Positions 18,439 through 28,572 of a DNA stretch of 64,000 bases are shown here, piece by piece. The notes below the pieces were generated by a model. That model saw nothing but the letters and a program-made list of their open reading frames with translations. It was not told the origin of the DNA and made no database searches. The stretch comes from DASSLY01 sp035689185. GTDB lineage: Bacteria > Actinomycetota > Actinomycetes > Actinomycetales > Dermatophilaceae. A program made the position numbers and the translations under genes. The number at the start of each line of letters is the position of its first letter. Positions within the stretch are counted from its first letter, which is position 1. The DNA is taken from the NCBI GenBank assembly GCA_035689185.1, contig DASSLY010000021.1:1-64000 (forward strand), given 5' to 3'.

Positions 18439-19590
18439 CTACCCGCCGAGGTCGAGTGCGCGGGCGATGGGCACGCCCGGCCGGTAGGCCAGATGCAGGT
18501 ATGACGGCGCGTCCAGCACGGTGAGGTCGCCACGCTTCCCGACGGCGAGGACCCCGATGTCGTCACGGCGCAAGGCCTTCGCCCCTCCGGCCGTCGCCGC
18601 CGTCAGCGCCTCGGCCGGGGTCAGGCCCATCTCCCGCACCGCCAGCGCGATGACGAACGGCATCGCGGAGGTGTTGCACGTCCCCGGGTTCCAGTCGGTC
18701 GCCAGCGCGACGTCCACGCCGGCGTCCAGCAGCCGCCGGGCGTCCGGGTAGGGCGAGCGGGTGGCGAACTCCACCCCCGGCAGCAGCGTCGCGACCGTGC
18801 CGCCGGCGGCCAGCGCATCGACGTCGGCGTCGGACAGGAACGTGCAGTGGTCCACGCTCGCTGCGCCCATCTCGACCGCCAGCCGCACCCCGGGGCCGGG
18901 ACCGAGCTGGTTGCCGTGCACCCGGGGCAGCAGGCCCGCGGCGACCCCCGCCGCGAGCACCGCGCGCGCCTCACCCTCGGTGAACGCGTGCGGAGTGTGC
19001 GGCTCGCAGAACACGTCCACCCACCGCGCGTAGGGCGCGCACGCGGCCAGCATCGGGCCGGCCACCAGCGCGACATACCCGTCCCGGTGCCTCGCATGCT
19101 CCGGCGGCACCACGTGCGCGCCCAGGAACGTCGTCTCCGGCGTGAACTCGCGGGCCAGGCGCAGTGAGCGTTCCTCGTCCTCGATCGTCAGGCCGTACCC
19201 GCTCTTCACCTCCAGCGTCGTCGTGCCCTGCGCCCGGGCCTCGGCCACCCGCGAGGCCAGCAGGGCGCGCAGCTCCTGATCGGACGCCGCCCGGGTGTCG
19301 CGGACCGTGGCCGCGATGCCGCCGCCGTCGTAACGCTGCCCGCGCATCCGGGCCGCGAACTCCGCCGCGCGGTCGCCGGCGAAGACCAGGTGCGTGTGGC
19401 TGTCGACGAACCCGGGCACGACGGCCCGGCCGTCGAGGTCGAGATGACGGTCGGCGGCCGGCTCCTCCGTCTGGTGGCCGACCCAGACCACCCGGCCGTC
19501 CTCGACCACCAGGGCCGCCGTGTGCATGCTGCCGAGTTCCGGGTCGTTGGTGGTGAGCTCCCCGATTCCGGTCACCAGGGTGCTGGTCAC
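18439..19590 (-). CDS. hutI: Imidazolonepropionase
   Basis: The 383-residue cytoplasmic amidohydrolase performs the third step of histidine breakdown, opening 4-imidazolone-5-propionate to N-formimino-L-glutamate. The metal-binding motif VDSHTHLVFAGDR and the substrate loop RYDGGGIAATV are visible. LEVKSGYGL, GAHVVPPEH, DVFCE and the late ATDWNPGTC aspartate complete the HutI pattern. The GTG start at 19590 overlaps the hutF stop, so it is the last gene of the overlapping M20-hutF-hutI operon. Confidence 0.95.
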   Translation of the reverse strand: MTSTLVTGIGELTTNDPELGSMHTAALVVEDGRVVWVGHQTEEPAADRHLDLDGRAVVPGFVDSHTHLVFAGDRAAEFAARMRGQRYDGGGIAATVRDTRAASDQELRALLASRVAEARAQGTTTLEVKSGYGLTIEDEERSLRLAREFTPETTFLGAHVVPPEHARHRDGYVALVAGPMLAACAPYARWVDVFCEPHTPHAFTEGEARAVLAAGVAAGLLPRVHGNQLGPGPGVRLAVEMGAASVDHCTFLSDADVDALAAGGTVATLLPGVEFATRSPYPDARRLLDAGVDVALATDWNPGTCNTSAMPFVIALAVREMGLTPAEALTAATAGGAKALRRDDIGVLAVGKRGDLTVLDAPSYLHLAYRPGVPIARALDLGG

Positions 19591-20924
19591 CAGAGCGCCC
19601 GTATGCCGTCGTCCAGGAGCCGGGGCACGTCACCGATCCGGTGCCGGCCACACTCGACCACGACCCGGCCGTCCACGATCACGGTGTCCACGTCGGCGGC
19701 GACCGCGCTCATGAGCACTTGTGCGGGCTGGGTGCCGGCGGTGCGCACGCTGTCGAGCCGGACGGCGACCAGGTCCGCGCGCGCCCCGGCCGCCAGCCGC
19801 CCGGCGTCGGCCCAGCCCAGGCTGGCGTGGTTCGTGGCCGCCGACAGCAGCTCGGCCTGGCTGAACCGGCCCCGGCGCAGGCTGCGCAGCCGCTCGTGCA
19901 GCTCCAGCCCGCGGACCTCCTCGAACGGGTCGACGACCGCGTGCTGGTCCGAGCCGAGGGACAGCGGGCAGCCGGCGTCGGCGAGCGCGCGGGCCGGGCC
20001 GATGCCGTCGGCCAGGTCACGCTCGGTGGTTGGGCAGAGGCACGCCGTGGTCCGGGCCCGGCCCAGGGTGCGCAGGTCGTGCCGGCCGAGGTGAGTCGCG
20101 TGGACCACCGTCGTGCGGGGGGTCAGCAGCCCTTCCTCGTGCAGCAGCGCGGTCGGCGACCGGCCGTAGAACGCCTGACAGGCGTGGTTCTCCGCCGGCT
20201 GCTCGCTGAGGTGGGCGTGCAGCGGCATCCCGGCGGCCACACCGGCCGGACCGAGGCCGTGCCCGGCGAGGTACGCGACGTCGCCCAACACCTCGCGCGG
20301 CACCGCCCGGACCGAGTGGACGGCCACCCCCACCCGCATCACCGCGTCCGGTCTCAGCGCCGACACGCGGCCCTCCCACGCCTCGACGGAGCCGTCGCCG
20401 AACCGCACCTGCGGGCCCTCCAGCGGCGGGTGGCCGTCAGCGGTGAGGCCGCCACGCAGGTAGAGCGTGTCGAGCAGGGTCAGCCGGATCCCCGCGTCGG
20501 CGGCCGCCTGGCGCAGCGCCTGGCCCATCGCGTTGGGGTCGGCGTACCGCTGGCCGCCTGGGTCGTGGTGCAGGTAGTGGAACTCCCCGACGCAGGTGAC
20601 GCCGGCGAGCGCCATCTCGGCGTAGGCCGCCCGGGCCAGGGCGAGGTAGCTGTCGGGATCCAGTCGCGCCGCGACGTCATACATGTGCCGCCGCCAGGTC
20701 CAGAAGGTGCCGCCGCCGTCATGGGTGCGGCCGCGCAGGGCGCGGTGGAAGGCGTGGCTGTGCGCGTTGGCGAACCCGGGCAGCACGATGCCGGGCAGCA
20801 GAGTCGCGTCGCCGCGCGCGGCGTGCGGGACGACCTCGGTGAACCTTCCCCCGACCGCCTCGAACCGGACGTTGGTGGCGAGTCCGGTTGGCAGCAAGGC
20901 GTGTTCGGCGAACCAGGTGGTCAT
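19587..20924 (-). CDS. hutF: Formimidoylglutamate deiminase
   Basis: The 445-residue amidohydrolase converts N-formimino-L-glutamate to N-formyl-L-glutamate and ammonia, which defines the five-step histidine pathway. The metal site is seen in LPGFANAHSHAFHRALRG. It is followed by FWTWRRHMYDVAARLDPD and GVTCVGEFHYLHHDPGG. HLSEQPAEN, VVHATHLG, CLCPTTERDLADG and LGSDQHAV are all typical of HutF. ATG 20924 overlaps the upstream stop (ATGA). Having hutF but no recognisable hutG nearby means that formylglutamate must be hydrolysed by another enzyme. Confidence 0.94.
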   Translation of the reverse strand: MTTWFAEHALLPTGLATNVRFEAVGGRFTEVVPHAARGDATLLPGIVLPGFANAHSHAFHRALRGRTHDGGGTFWTWRRHMYDVAARLDPDSYLALARAAYAEMALAGVTCVGEFHYLHHDPGGQRYADPNAMGQALRQAAADAGIRLTLLDTLYLRGGLTADGHPPLEGPQVRFGDGSVEAWEGRVSALRPDAVMRVGVAVHSVRAVPREVLGDVAYLAGHGLGPAGVAAGMPLHAHLSEQPAENHACQAFYGRSPTALLHEEGLLTPRTTVVHATHLGRHDLRTLGRARTTACLCPTTERDLADGIGPARALADAGCPLSLGSDQHAVVDPFEEVRGLELHERLRSLRRGRFSQAELLSAATNHASLGWADAGRLAAGARADLVAVRLDSVRTAGTQPAQVLMSAVAADVDTVIVDGRVVVECGRHRIGDVPRLLDDGIRALW

Positions 20925-22138
20925 CCGGAAAGGGCTTCGACGGCGCGGGCCAGCGCGTCCACCCCGGCCAGGCAGTCGTCGAGGTCGGCGTGCTCGGCGG
21001 GTGAGTGTGAGACGCCGGTGGGGTTGCGGACGAAGATCATGGCGCTGGCGACCCCCGCGCCCGCCAGGATGCCGGCGTCGTGCCCGGCGCCGGTGCCGAG
21101 CCGGGGCACGTCCTCGCCCAGGGCGCTGGCCACACGCCCGGTGAGGTCGGCGTCGAAGTCGGTGACCGGGGTCCACGACTCCTCGGTGACGGTGGCGTCC
21201 GGCGCCCGGCGCTGCAGCTCCTCGACGACGGCCCGCACGTCGGCCTCGGCCGGCCCGCGGGCGTCCAGCCAGCCGGTGACCCGGCTCGGGATGGCGTTGA
21301 CGCCGCCGGGCTGGACGTCCACCTTGCCGATCGTGGCCAGGCAGCCGTGAGCCTGCGCGGCGGCGCGGGCGGCCAGCACGGTCGCGGCCAGGCCCAGCAG
21401 GGCGTCGTGCCGGTCCGCCAGCGCCGTGGTGCCGGCGTGGTTGGCCTGCCCGGGGAAGTCCAGCCGCCACCGGCCGTGCGGCCAGATCCGCGTGCCGACG
21501 CCCAGCGGCCGCCCCAGGTCGACCAGGGCGCGGCCCTGCTCGACGTGCAGCTCGACGAAGCAGCCCACCCGCCGCAGCGTCTGGGGGTCGGGCCCGACCT
21601 GCTCGGGGCGGCGCCCGGCCGCCCGGAGCGCCTCGGCCAACGACCGCCCGTCGGCGTCCTGCAGGGCCAGGGCGCGCTCGGCGGGCAGGGCGCCGGTGAT
21701 GACACGTGACCCGGCGCAGGCGACGCCGAAACGGGCCCCTTCCTCGTCGCCGAAGCAGACGACGCCAACCGGGCGGCTGGGCCGGAAACCCTTGTCGCGC
21801 AACAGATCCAACGCCGCGAAGGCGCTGACGACGCCCAGTGGACCGTCGAAGGCCCCGCCGTCGGGCACCGAGTCCAGGTGGGACCCCACAGCGACCCCGG
21901 GAGCGCCCCTGGCGACCGCCGCGTCGGGGTCACCCCACCAGGCCCACTGGTTGCCCATCCGGTCCAGGGTCAGGTCCAGGCCGCGGGCCACCGCCTCGCC
22001 GGCGAACCACTCCCGCAGGTCATGGTCCTCCCGGGTCAGCGCGAAGCGCCGGTAGCCGCCGGTCGTGGCGTCCCGCCCGACCGGCTCCAAGGCCGCCCAC
22101 ATCGACCCGAACGACCTGTCAGAACGTGGGAGCGTCAT
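20921..22138 (-). CDS. M20-family amidohydrolase (allantoate amidohydrolase/N-carbamoyl amino acid hydrolase type) in the hut cluster
   Basis: The 405-residue zinc hydrolase has GSHLDSVPDGGAFDGPLGVV (metal His/Asp), FGDEEGARFG (catalytic and metal Glu), FVELHVEQG, FPGQANHAGTTA and a late GAGHDA and SHSPAEH. These are the signatures of the AllC/hydantoinase subfamily. Between hutU and hutF it is well placed to hydrolyse N-formyl-L-glutamate to glutamate and formate; this is inference. ATG 22138 is the first start, and it lies in the middle of a 42-bp palindromic repeat, so the first ~10 residues (MTLPRSDRSF) come from the repeat. ATG 22102 (MWAALEPVG) may be the ancestral start. It overlaps hutF by ATGA. 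Confidence 0.85.
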   Translation of the reverse strand: MTLPRSDRSFGSMWAALEPVGRDATTGGYRRFALTREDHDLREWFAGEAVARGLDLTLDRMGNQWAWWGDPDAAVARGAPGVAVGSHLDSVPDGGAFDGPLGVVSAFAALDLLRDKGFRPSRPVGVVCFGDEEGARFGVACAGSRVITGALPAERALALQDADGRSLAEALRAAGRRPEQVGPDPQTLRRVGCFVELHVEQGRALVDLGRPLGVGTRIWPHGRWRLDFPGQANHAGTTALADRHDALLGLAATVLAARAAAQAHGCLATIGKVDVQPGGVNAIPSRVTGWLDARGPAEADVRAVVEELQRRAPDATVTEESWTPVTDFDADLTGRVASALGEDVPRLGTGAGHDAGILAGAGVASAMIFVRNPTGVSHSPAEHADLDDCLAGVDALARAVEALSG

Positions 22139-22158
22139 GGCGCGCCCACGTTCTGACA
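22117..22158. repeat. 42-bp palindromic element, copy 1
   Basis: TGTCAGAACGTGGG and CCCACGTTCTGACA form perfect 14-bp arms around a 14-base centre containing TCATGG. It lies between the M20 gene (minus) and the YbaK-like gene (plus) and supplies the apparent ATG of the former. It is a member of the family described in the findings. Confidence 0.95.
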
Positions 22159-22174
22159 AGTCGAGGGGGCTAGG

Positions 22175-22649
22175 GTGGCGGAGGTGACCAGGACGGCAGC
22201 CGAAGCGGAGCGGGCCGCCGCAACGGCGTTGCGGGACAGCGGCATCGCCCACGAGATCACCCGGCACGGGCCGGTGCGCAGCCTGGCCGAGGCGGCCGCC
22301 GCCCGCGGTGTCCGGCCCGCGGACATCGTGAAGACGCTGGTGGTCCGGCGCGGCGAGGGCGACTTCCTGTTCGTGCTCGTGCCGGGTGACAGGGAGATCT
22401 CCTGGCCCAAGCTGCGCACGGTGCTGGGGGTGAGCCGGCTGTCGATGCCGGACGCGGCCACCGCGCGGGACGCGACGGGGTACGAGCGCGGCACCATCAC
22501 CCCGTTCGGCTCGACCCGGTCCTGGCCGGTGGTGGCCGATGCCGCGATGGCCGGCCGGGTGATCTCGATGGGGGCGGGTGCGCACGGCGTCGCCGCCACC
22601 GTGGCCGGGGACAACGTCATACGGGCATTCAACGCGACTGTCGCCGACG

Positions 22650-22678
<29 letters not shown>
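22175..22678 (+). CDS. YbaK/EbsC-family aminoacyl-tRNA deacylase-like protein
   Basis: The 167-residue cytoplasmic protein of the YbaK/ProX-like editing family removes mischarged amino acids from tRNA. Visible are ITRHGPVRSLAEAAAARG, the conserved lysine region PADIVKTLVVRR, GDREISWPKLRTVLG and the glycine motif YERGTITPFG. The GMGAG-like segment SMGAGAHGVAA follows. GTG 22175 is the first start; GTG 22184 is also possible. It is inserted in the opposite direction between hutU and the M20 gene, and its 3' end overlaps the hutU 3' end by 29 bases. Confidence 0.85.
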
Positions 22679-24308
<1,630 letters not shown>

Positions 24309-24340
24309 GTGCTTGCTCCTTCGCGAGTCCGGTCGGAACC

Positions 24341-24382
24341 TGTCAGAACCAGGTCGGGCCAGGACCCGACCTGGTTCTGACA
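24341..24382. repeat. 42-bp palindromic element, copy 2
   Basis: TGTCAGAACCAGGTCGGG and CCCGACCTGGTTCTGACA form perfect 18-bp arms around a six-base loop, the strongest hairpin of the family. It lies between the hutH stop and the hutU RBS and will be transcribed if the two are co-transcribed. Confidence 0.95.
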
Positions 24383-24387
24383 AGTCG

Positions 24388-25938
24388 TTAGGTGAGCGGC
24401 CCGGTGACCGACTCGGCCGCCTTGACCGCCGCGCCGGTTGCCACGAAAGCGACCGCGGCGTCGATCTCCGGGGCGAGGTGACGGTCCGGCCCCGGTCCCG
24501 GCGAGCCAAGGGCCTCGATGACCGCCGCGGTGGCCGGCGCCGGCGCCAGCGGAGCCCGCAGCTGGATGCCCCTGGCCGCGGTCAGCAGTTCCACCGCGAG
24601 CACCCGGGTCAGACCGTCCACCGACCGGCGCAGCTTCCTCGCCGCCGACCAGCCCATGGACACATGGTCCTCCTGCATGGCCGAGCTGGGAATCGAGTCG
24701 GCGCTGGCCGGTGCGGCGAGCCGCTTCAGCTCGGACACGATCGCCGCCTGGGTGTACTGGGCGATCATGTGACCGGAGTCGACGCCGGGGTCGTCGGCGA
24801 GGAAGGCGCTCAACCCCTGGTTGCGCGCCACGTCCAGGAAGCGGTCGGTCCGGCGTTCGGACATCGAGGCGACGTCGGCCGCGACGATGGCCAGGAAGTC
24901 CAGCACATACCCCAGCGGGGCCCCGTGGAAGTTGCCGTTGGACTCGACCCGGCCGTCCGCGGTGACCACCGGGTTGTCGATCGCGCTCGCCAGCTCGCGC
25001 GAGGCGACTGCCGCGGCGTGGTCCAGCGTGTCCCGTGCGGCGCCGTGCACCTGGGGTGCGCATCGCAGGGAGTACGCGTCCTGCACCCGGGTGCACCCGG
25101 GCGTGCGGTGACTCTCGCGGATCGGGCTGTCTCGTAACAGGTTTCGCAGGTTCTCAGCCGAGCGCTGCTGTCCCGGGTGCGGCCTCAGCAGCTGGAGGTC
25201 GGCCGCGAAGACATCGTCGGTGCCGAGCAGGCCCTCGACGCTCATGGCGGCCGTGATGTCGGCGACGGTGAGCAGCATACGGAGGTCGGTGAGGGCCAGC
25301 ACGAGCATTCCGAGCATGCCGTCGGTGCCGTTGATGAGGGCGAGCCCCTCCTTCTCGCGCAGCGCCAGGGGTTGAATCTCACTCTCCTGCAAGGCATCCG
25401 CCGCGGGGCGTATGACGCCGTCACGGTCGCGCACCTGTCCCTCACCCATGAGCGCCAGCGCGACGTGGGCCAGCGGGGCGAGGTCGCCGGAGCACCCCAG
25501 GCTGCCGAACTCGTGCACCACCGGGGTGATCCCCGCGTTCAGGACGTCGCGGTATGCCGCTACCGTCGCCTCCCGCACGCCGGTGCGCCCGGTGGCCAGG
25601 GTGGACAGCCGCAGCAGCATCAGGGCGCGAACCACCTCCCGCTCGACCTCGGGGCCGGAGCCAGCGGCATGGCTGCGGATCAGGCTGGCCTGCAGCTGGG
25701 CCCGGCGCTCCGCCGGGATGTGGCGGGTCGCGAGGGCGCCGAACCCGGTCGAGATCCCGTAGTGCGGGTCGGCGTCGTCGGCCAGTGCCTCGACCACTGC
25801 TCGGCTGCGGCGGACTTCGGCCAGCGCGTCGTCGGTGACCTCGACGCGCGCGTCATGGCGAGCGACGGCGACCACGTCCTCGAACGTGAGCGGTCCACGG
25901 GCGACCCGCACGACGCCGGCGTCGAGGAACTGGGTCAT
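24388..25938 (-). CDS. hutH: Histidine ammonia-lyase
   Basis: The 516-residue homotetramer-type lyase converts histidine to urocanate and ammonia. Conserved segments are YGISTGFGALATRHIP, LRLSTLATGRTGVRE, VVHEFGSLG then CSGDLAPLAHVAL, and KEGLALINGT. Later ones are QDAYSLRCAPQVHGA, SNGNFHG and SAMQEDHVSMG. The electrophilic MIO cofactor triad, usually Ala-Ser-Gly, reads Cys-Ser-Gly here (about 25482-25497). ATG 25938 begins MTQFLDAG. It is divergent from the IclR gene, with a shared regulatory region. Confidence 0.95.
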   Translation of the reverse strand: MTQFLDAGVVRVARGPLTFEDVVAVARHDARVEVTDDALAEVRRSRAVVEALADDADPHYGISTGFGALATRHIPAERRAQLQASLIRSHAAGSGPEVEREVVRALMLLRLSTLATGRTGVREATVAAYRDVLNAGITPVVHEFGSLGCSGDLAPLAHVALALMGEGQVRDRDGVIRPAADALQESEIQPLALREKEGLALINGTDGMLGMLVLALTDLRMLLTVADITAAMSVEGLLGTDDVFAADLQLLRPHPGQQRSAENLRNLLRDSPIRESHRTPGCTRVQDAYSLRCAPQVHGAARDTLDHAAAVASRELASAIDNPVVTADGRVESNGNFHGAPLGYVLDFLAIVAADVASMSERRTDRFLDVARNQGLSAFLADDPGVDSGHMIAQYTQAAIVSELKRLAAPASADSIPSSAMQEDHVSMGWSAARKLRRSVDGLTRVLAVELLTAARGIQLRAPLAPAPATAAVIEALGSPGPGPDRHLAPEIDAAVAFVATGAAVKAAESVTGPLT

Positions 25939-25993
25939 GCAGACCATTCCAACGCCCCGCAGGAGGCGCCGCATACAGCCGGCAACCCTTTCG

Positions 25994-26011
25994 TGTCTTG
26001 CATGGAAGACA
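25994..26011. promoter_or_regulatory. Candidate IclR operator between hutH and its regulator
   Basis: TGTCTTGCATGGAAGACA has perfect six-base arms (TGTCTT/AAGACA) with a six-base centre. It lies in the 147-base divergent region between hutH and the IclR gene, where a cluster-specific regulator would be expected to bind. Assignment is by position and symmetry only. Confidence 0.45.
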
Positions 26012-26085
26012 TTTGGACACGATCCCGCCGGCGGCGCCTGCCGCCGCCCGCTCGTGCGGGTCGCTGCTGCGAGACACTGCGGGGC

Positions 26086-26844
26086 GTGGCGAACGCGACG
26101 TCGGCCGTGGCCGCGATGCGGCTGCTGCGGTTCCTGGCCGCCCAAGCCGCGCCGATGCCGGCGGCCCGCATCGCGGCGTCCCTAGGGCTGCCACGCTCCA
26201 GCGTGTACCACCTGCTCGCGGTGCTGCGGCGGGAGGGCTTCGTGACGCATTTCCGCGAGGAACGGCGGTACGGGTTGGGGCTCGCCTCGTTCGAGTTGGG
26301 GTCCGCGTACTCGCGGCAAGCGCCCCTGCAGCGGTTGGCCCGGCCGGTCGTGGCGCGGCTGGTCGACACGGTCGGGCACAACGGGCACCTGGGCGTCCTG
26401 CACGGCAACGAGGTGCTCTACCTGATCGAGGAGCGTGCCGCCGGGCGCCCGGCCCTGGTGACCGAGGTCGGCGTCCGGTTGCCCGCCTCGCTCACCGCGA
26501 GCGGCTTGGCGATGCTCTCGGCGCTTCCCGCCGCCCAAGTGCGTGCGTTGTACCCCGCGCGGGCAGCCTTCGTCCGGCGGCACGGGGCCGGGCCGACCTC
26601 GCTCGCCGAGCTGCGACGGCTGCTCGTGGACGTCCGCCGTGACGGCTTCGCCCGCGAGGACGGCCAGGTGACAGTGGGTTTCGCCTCCGTCGCAGCCCCC
26701 GTGCGGGATCATTGGGGCCACCCGTTGGCGGCGGTGGCGCTCACGTACGCCTCGGCGGACGTCCCGCCGGCCGAACGCGATCGCCTGGCCGCGGCCGTGC
26801 TCCGCTCGGCAGACGACCTGTCCCGCCGCGTGCTGGGAGGCTGA
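26086..26844 (+). CDS. IclR-family transcriptional regulator, probable hut regulator
   Basis: The 252-residue regulator has an N-terminal winged helix (VAAMRLLRFLAAQAAPMPAA, then ARIAASLGLPRSSVYHLLAVL) followed by the IclR effector domain with GHLGVLHGNEVLYLIEE, LPASLTASGLAML and FASVAAPVRD. GTG 26086 is the best start; an upstream in-frame ATG near 26001 overlaps the candidate operator and is less likely. The divergent position next to hutH suggests control of histidine use with urocanate or a related molecule as effector, which is inference. Confidence 0.88.
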   Translation: MANATSAVAAMRLLRFLAAQAAPMPAARIAASLGLPRSSVYHLLAVLRREGFVTHFREERRYGLGLASFELGSAYSRQAPLQRLARPVVARLVDTVGHNGHLGVLHGNEVLYLIEERAAGRPALVTEVGVRLPASLTASGLAMLSALPAAQVRALYPARAAFVRRHGAGPTSLAELRRLLVDVRRDGFAREDGQVTVGFASVAAPVRDHWGHPLAAVALTYASADVPPAERDRLAAAVLRSADDLSRRVLGG

Positions 26845-26917
26845 CTCCCGACCCACGCGGCAGCCACGTCGGACAGGGCTCGCCCACCGCCGCCGGCCGG
26901 CCCGGCAGACTCCAGCC

Positions 26918-27478
26918 ATGGCCGATGTCGTCAGCGTGGTTGTGTTGTGTGGCGGGACCTCCCGCCGGCTGGGTGGCGTGGACAAGACCCGGCAGCGGCT
27001 CGGTGAGACCACGGTGCTCGACCGGCTGCTGGACGCGCTGCCGACGGCCTGGGCGGTGACCTGCGTCGGCGACCAGCGGCCGACCCGGCGCCAGGTCGCC
27101 TGGGTGCGCGAGGAGCCGGCCGGCGGCGGCCCGGTGGCAGCCGTCGCGGCGGCGCTGTCCGGGCTCACCGATCAGACGGCGGTCGTGCTCGCCGGCGACA
27201 TGCCGTTCGCTGGGCCGCTGGCCACCACGCTGCCCGCCTCCGTCGGCGGGCACGACGCGGCCGTGGCGGTCACCCCCGACGGGCGGGCGCAGCCGCTGCT
27301 CGGGGCCTACCGGACCGCGGCACTGCGACAAGCGCTTCCCGCCGACCCCGGCGGCGTCGCGATGATGACGCTGCTCGACCGGCTCGACTGGGCGCCGGTC
27401 GCCTGCGACCCGACCACGGCCCTGGACCTCGACACCCCGGCCGACCTGCAGCACGCCCGGCATATCGTCGAGCCGTGA
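26918..27478 (+). CDS. mobA: MobA-like molybdenum cofactor guanylyltransferase
   Basis: The 186-residue nucleotidyltransferase has the N-terminal VVLCGGTSRRLGGVDKTR (nucleotide loop with lysine) and VVLAGDMPFAGPL (metal-binding Asp). QPLLGAYRTAAL and LDLDTPADL complete the MobA fold. It attaches GMP to molybdopterin, or is a close relative. It overlaps the following oxidoreductase gene by four bases (GTGA). No molybdoenzyme gene is present in the window. Confidence 0.85.
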   Translation: MADVVSVVVLCGGTSRRLGGVDKTRQRLGETTVLDRLLDALPTAWAVTCVGDQRPTRRQVAWVREEPAGGGPVAAVAAALSGLTDQTAVVLAGDMPFAGPLATTLPASVGGHDAAVAVTPDGRAQPLLGAYRTAALRQALPADPGGVAMMTLLDRLDWAPVACDPTTALDLDTPADLQHARHIVEP

Positions 27479-28452
27479 AGGCGATCACCATCCCCGAGCC
27501 CGGGGACGAGTCCGCGCTTGTCCTGGCCGACGTCCCCTCGCCCGAGCCAGGTCCCGGCGAGGCGCTGGTCGACGTGGTCGGCGCCGGGGTGAACCGCGCC
27601 GACCTGCTCCAGCGCCAAGGGCACTACCCCCCGCCACCCGGCGCGCCGCCATACCCGGGGCTGGAGGTGAGCGGGCGGATCGCCCGCCTCGGCGAGCACG
27701 TGACCGGGTGGCGCGTCGGTGACCAGGTGTGCGCGCTGCTGGCCGGCGGCGGGTATGCCGAGCAGGTGGCGGTCCCAGCCGGGCAGCTGCTACCGGTGCC
27801 GCGCGGGGTGTCGCTGGCGGACGCGGCCGCGCTGCCGGAGGTCGTGTGCACGGTGTGGTCGAACGTGTTCCTGACCGCGAACCTCCAGCCCGGGGAGACG
27901 ATGCTGGTGCACGGCGGTTCGAGTGGCATCGGCACGATGGCCGTCCAGCTGGCCCGTGAGGTGGGGGCGCACATTGCGGTGACCGCCGGCAGCGCGGACA
28001 AGCTGGCCGCCTGCCGGACCCTCGGCGCGGAGATCCTGGTGAACTACCGGGAGCAGGACTTCGTCGCCGAGGTCGGACGGGCCACCAGCGGGCACGGCGC
28101 CGACGTGATCCTGGACAACATGGGCGGGAAGTACCTGGCCCGCAACGTCGAGGCACTGGCCACCGGGGGGCGGCTGGTCGTGATCGGGCTGCAGGGGGGC
28201 GCCAAGGCGGAGCTGGACCTGGGTCGGCTGCTGACCAAGCGAGCCGCCGTCATCGCCACCTCGTTGCGGGCCAGGCCGGCCGCGGAGAAGGCCGCCATCG
28301 TCGCCGCGGTGCGCGAACACGTCTGGCCCCTGGTCGAAGCCGGCCGAGTCAAGCCCGTGGTGCACGCGACCTTCCCGCTCGGCCAGGCGGGTGACGCCCA
28401 CCGAGCGCTCGCCGAGAGCCGGCACATCGGCAAGCTGCTGCTGCGCATCTGA
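27475..28452 (+). CDS. NAD(P)H-quinone oxidoreductase, zinc-independent MDR (PIG3-like)
   Basis: The 325-residue medium-chain reductase has an N-terminal GroES-like fold (GAGVNRADLLQRQGHYPPPP then YPGLEVSGRI) and a Rossmann domain with MLVHGGSSGIGTMAVQLAR. The nucleotide loop TAGSADKL suggests NADPH. The DRADLLQRQG-type motif is typical of the PIG3/QOR branch, and the zinc-binding Cys/His of alcohol dehydrogenases are absent. GTG 27475 is coupled to mobA. The substrate is probably a quinone or enone. Confidence 0.9.
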   Translation: MKAITIPEPGDESALVLADVPSPEPGPGEALVDVVGAGVNRADLLQRQGHYPPPPGAPPYPGLEVSGRIARLGEHVTGWRVGDQVCALLAGGGYAEQVAVPAGQLLPVPRGVSLADAAALPEVVCTVWSNVFLTANLQPGETMLVHGGSSGIGTMAVQLAREVGAHIAVTAGSADKLAACRTLGAEILVNYREQDFVAEVGRATSGHGADVILDNMGGKYLARNVEALATGGRLVVIGLQGGAKAELDLGRLLTKRAAVIATSLRARPAAEKAAIVAAVREHVWPLVEAGRVKPVVHATFPLGQAGDAHRALAESRHIGKLLLRI

Positions 28453-28490
28453 GGCGAGGTGGTCACCCCCGGGATCGCCGAGGCACCCGG

Positions 28491-28520
28491 CTTGCCAAGG
28501 CTTGCCAAGGCTTGCCAAGG
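28491..28520. repeat. Three tandem copies of CTTGCCAAGG
   Basis: The decamer CTTGCCAAGG is repeated three times exactly, directly after the oxidoreductase gene. Each copy contains the palindrome CTTG-C-CAAG. It lies between converging genes. It could be a protein-binding cluster or a slippage product. Confidence 0.9.
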
Positions 28521-28572
28521 CGGCGGGCGAGCCTCAGCGGCCGGCCAGAGGTTCAGGCCGGCGGTGCCCAAC

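Noticed and set aside
24341..24382. Intrinsic terminator between hutH and hutU
   Set aside because: The stem is strong, but no T-run follows on either strand and the same element occurs at unrelated positions, including inside a gene. I class it as a repeat element.
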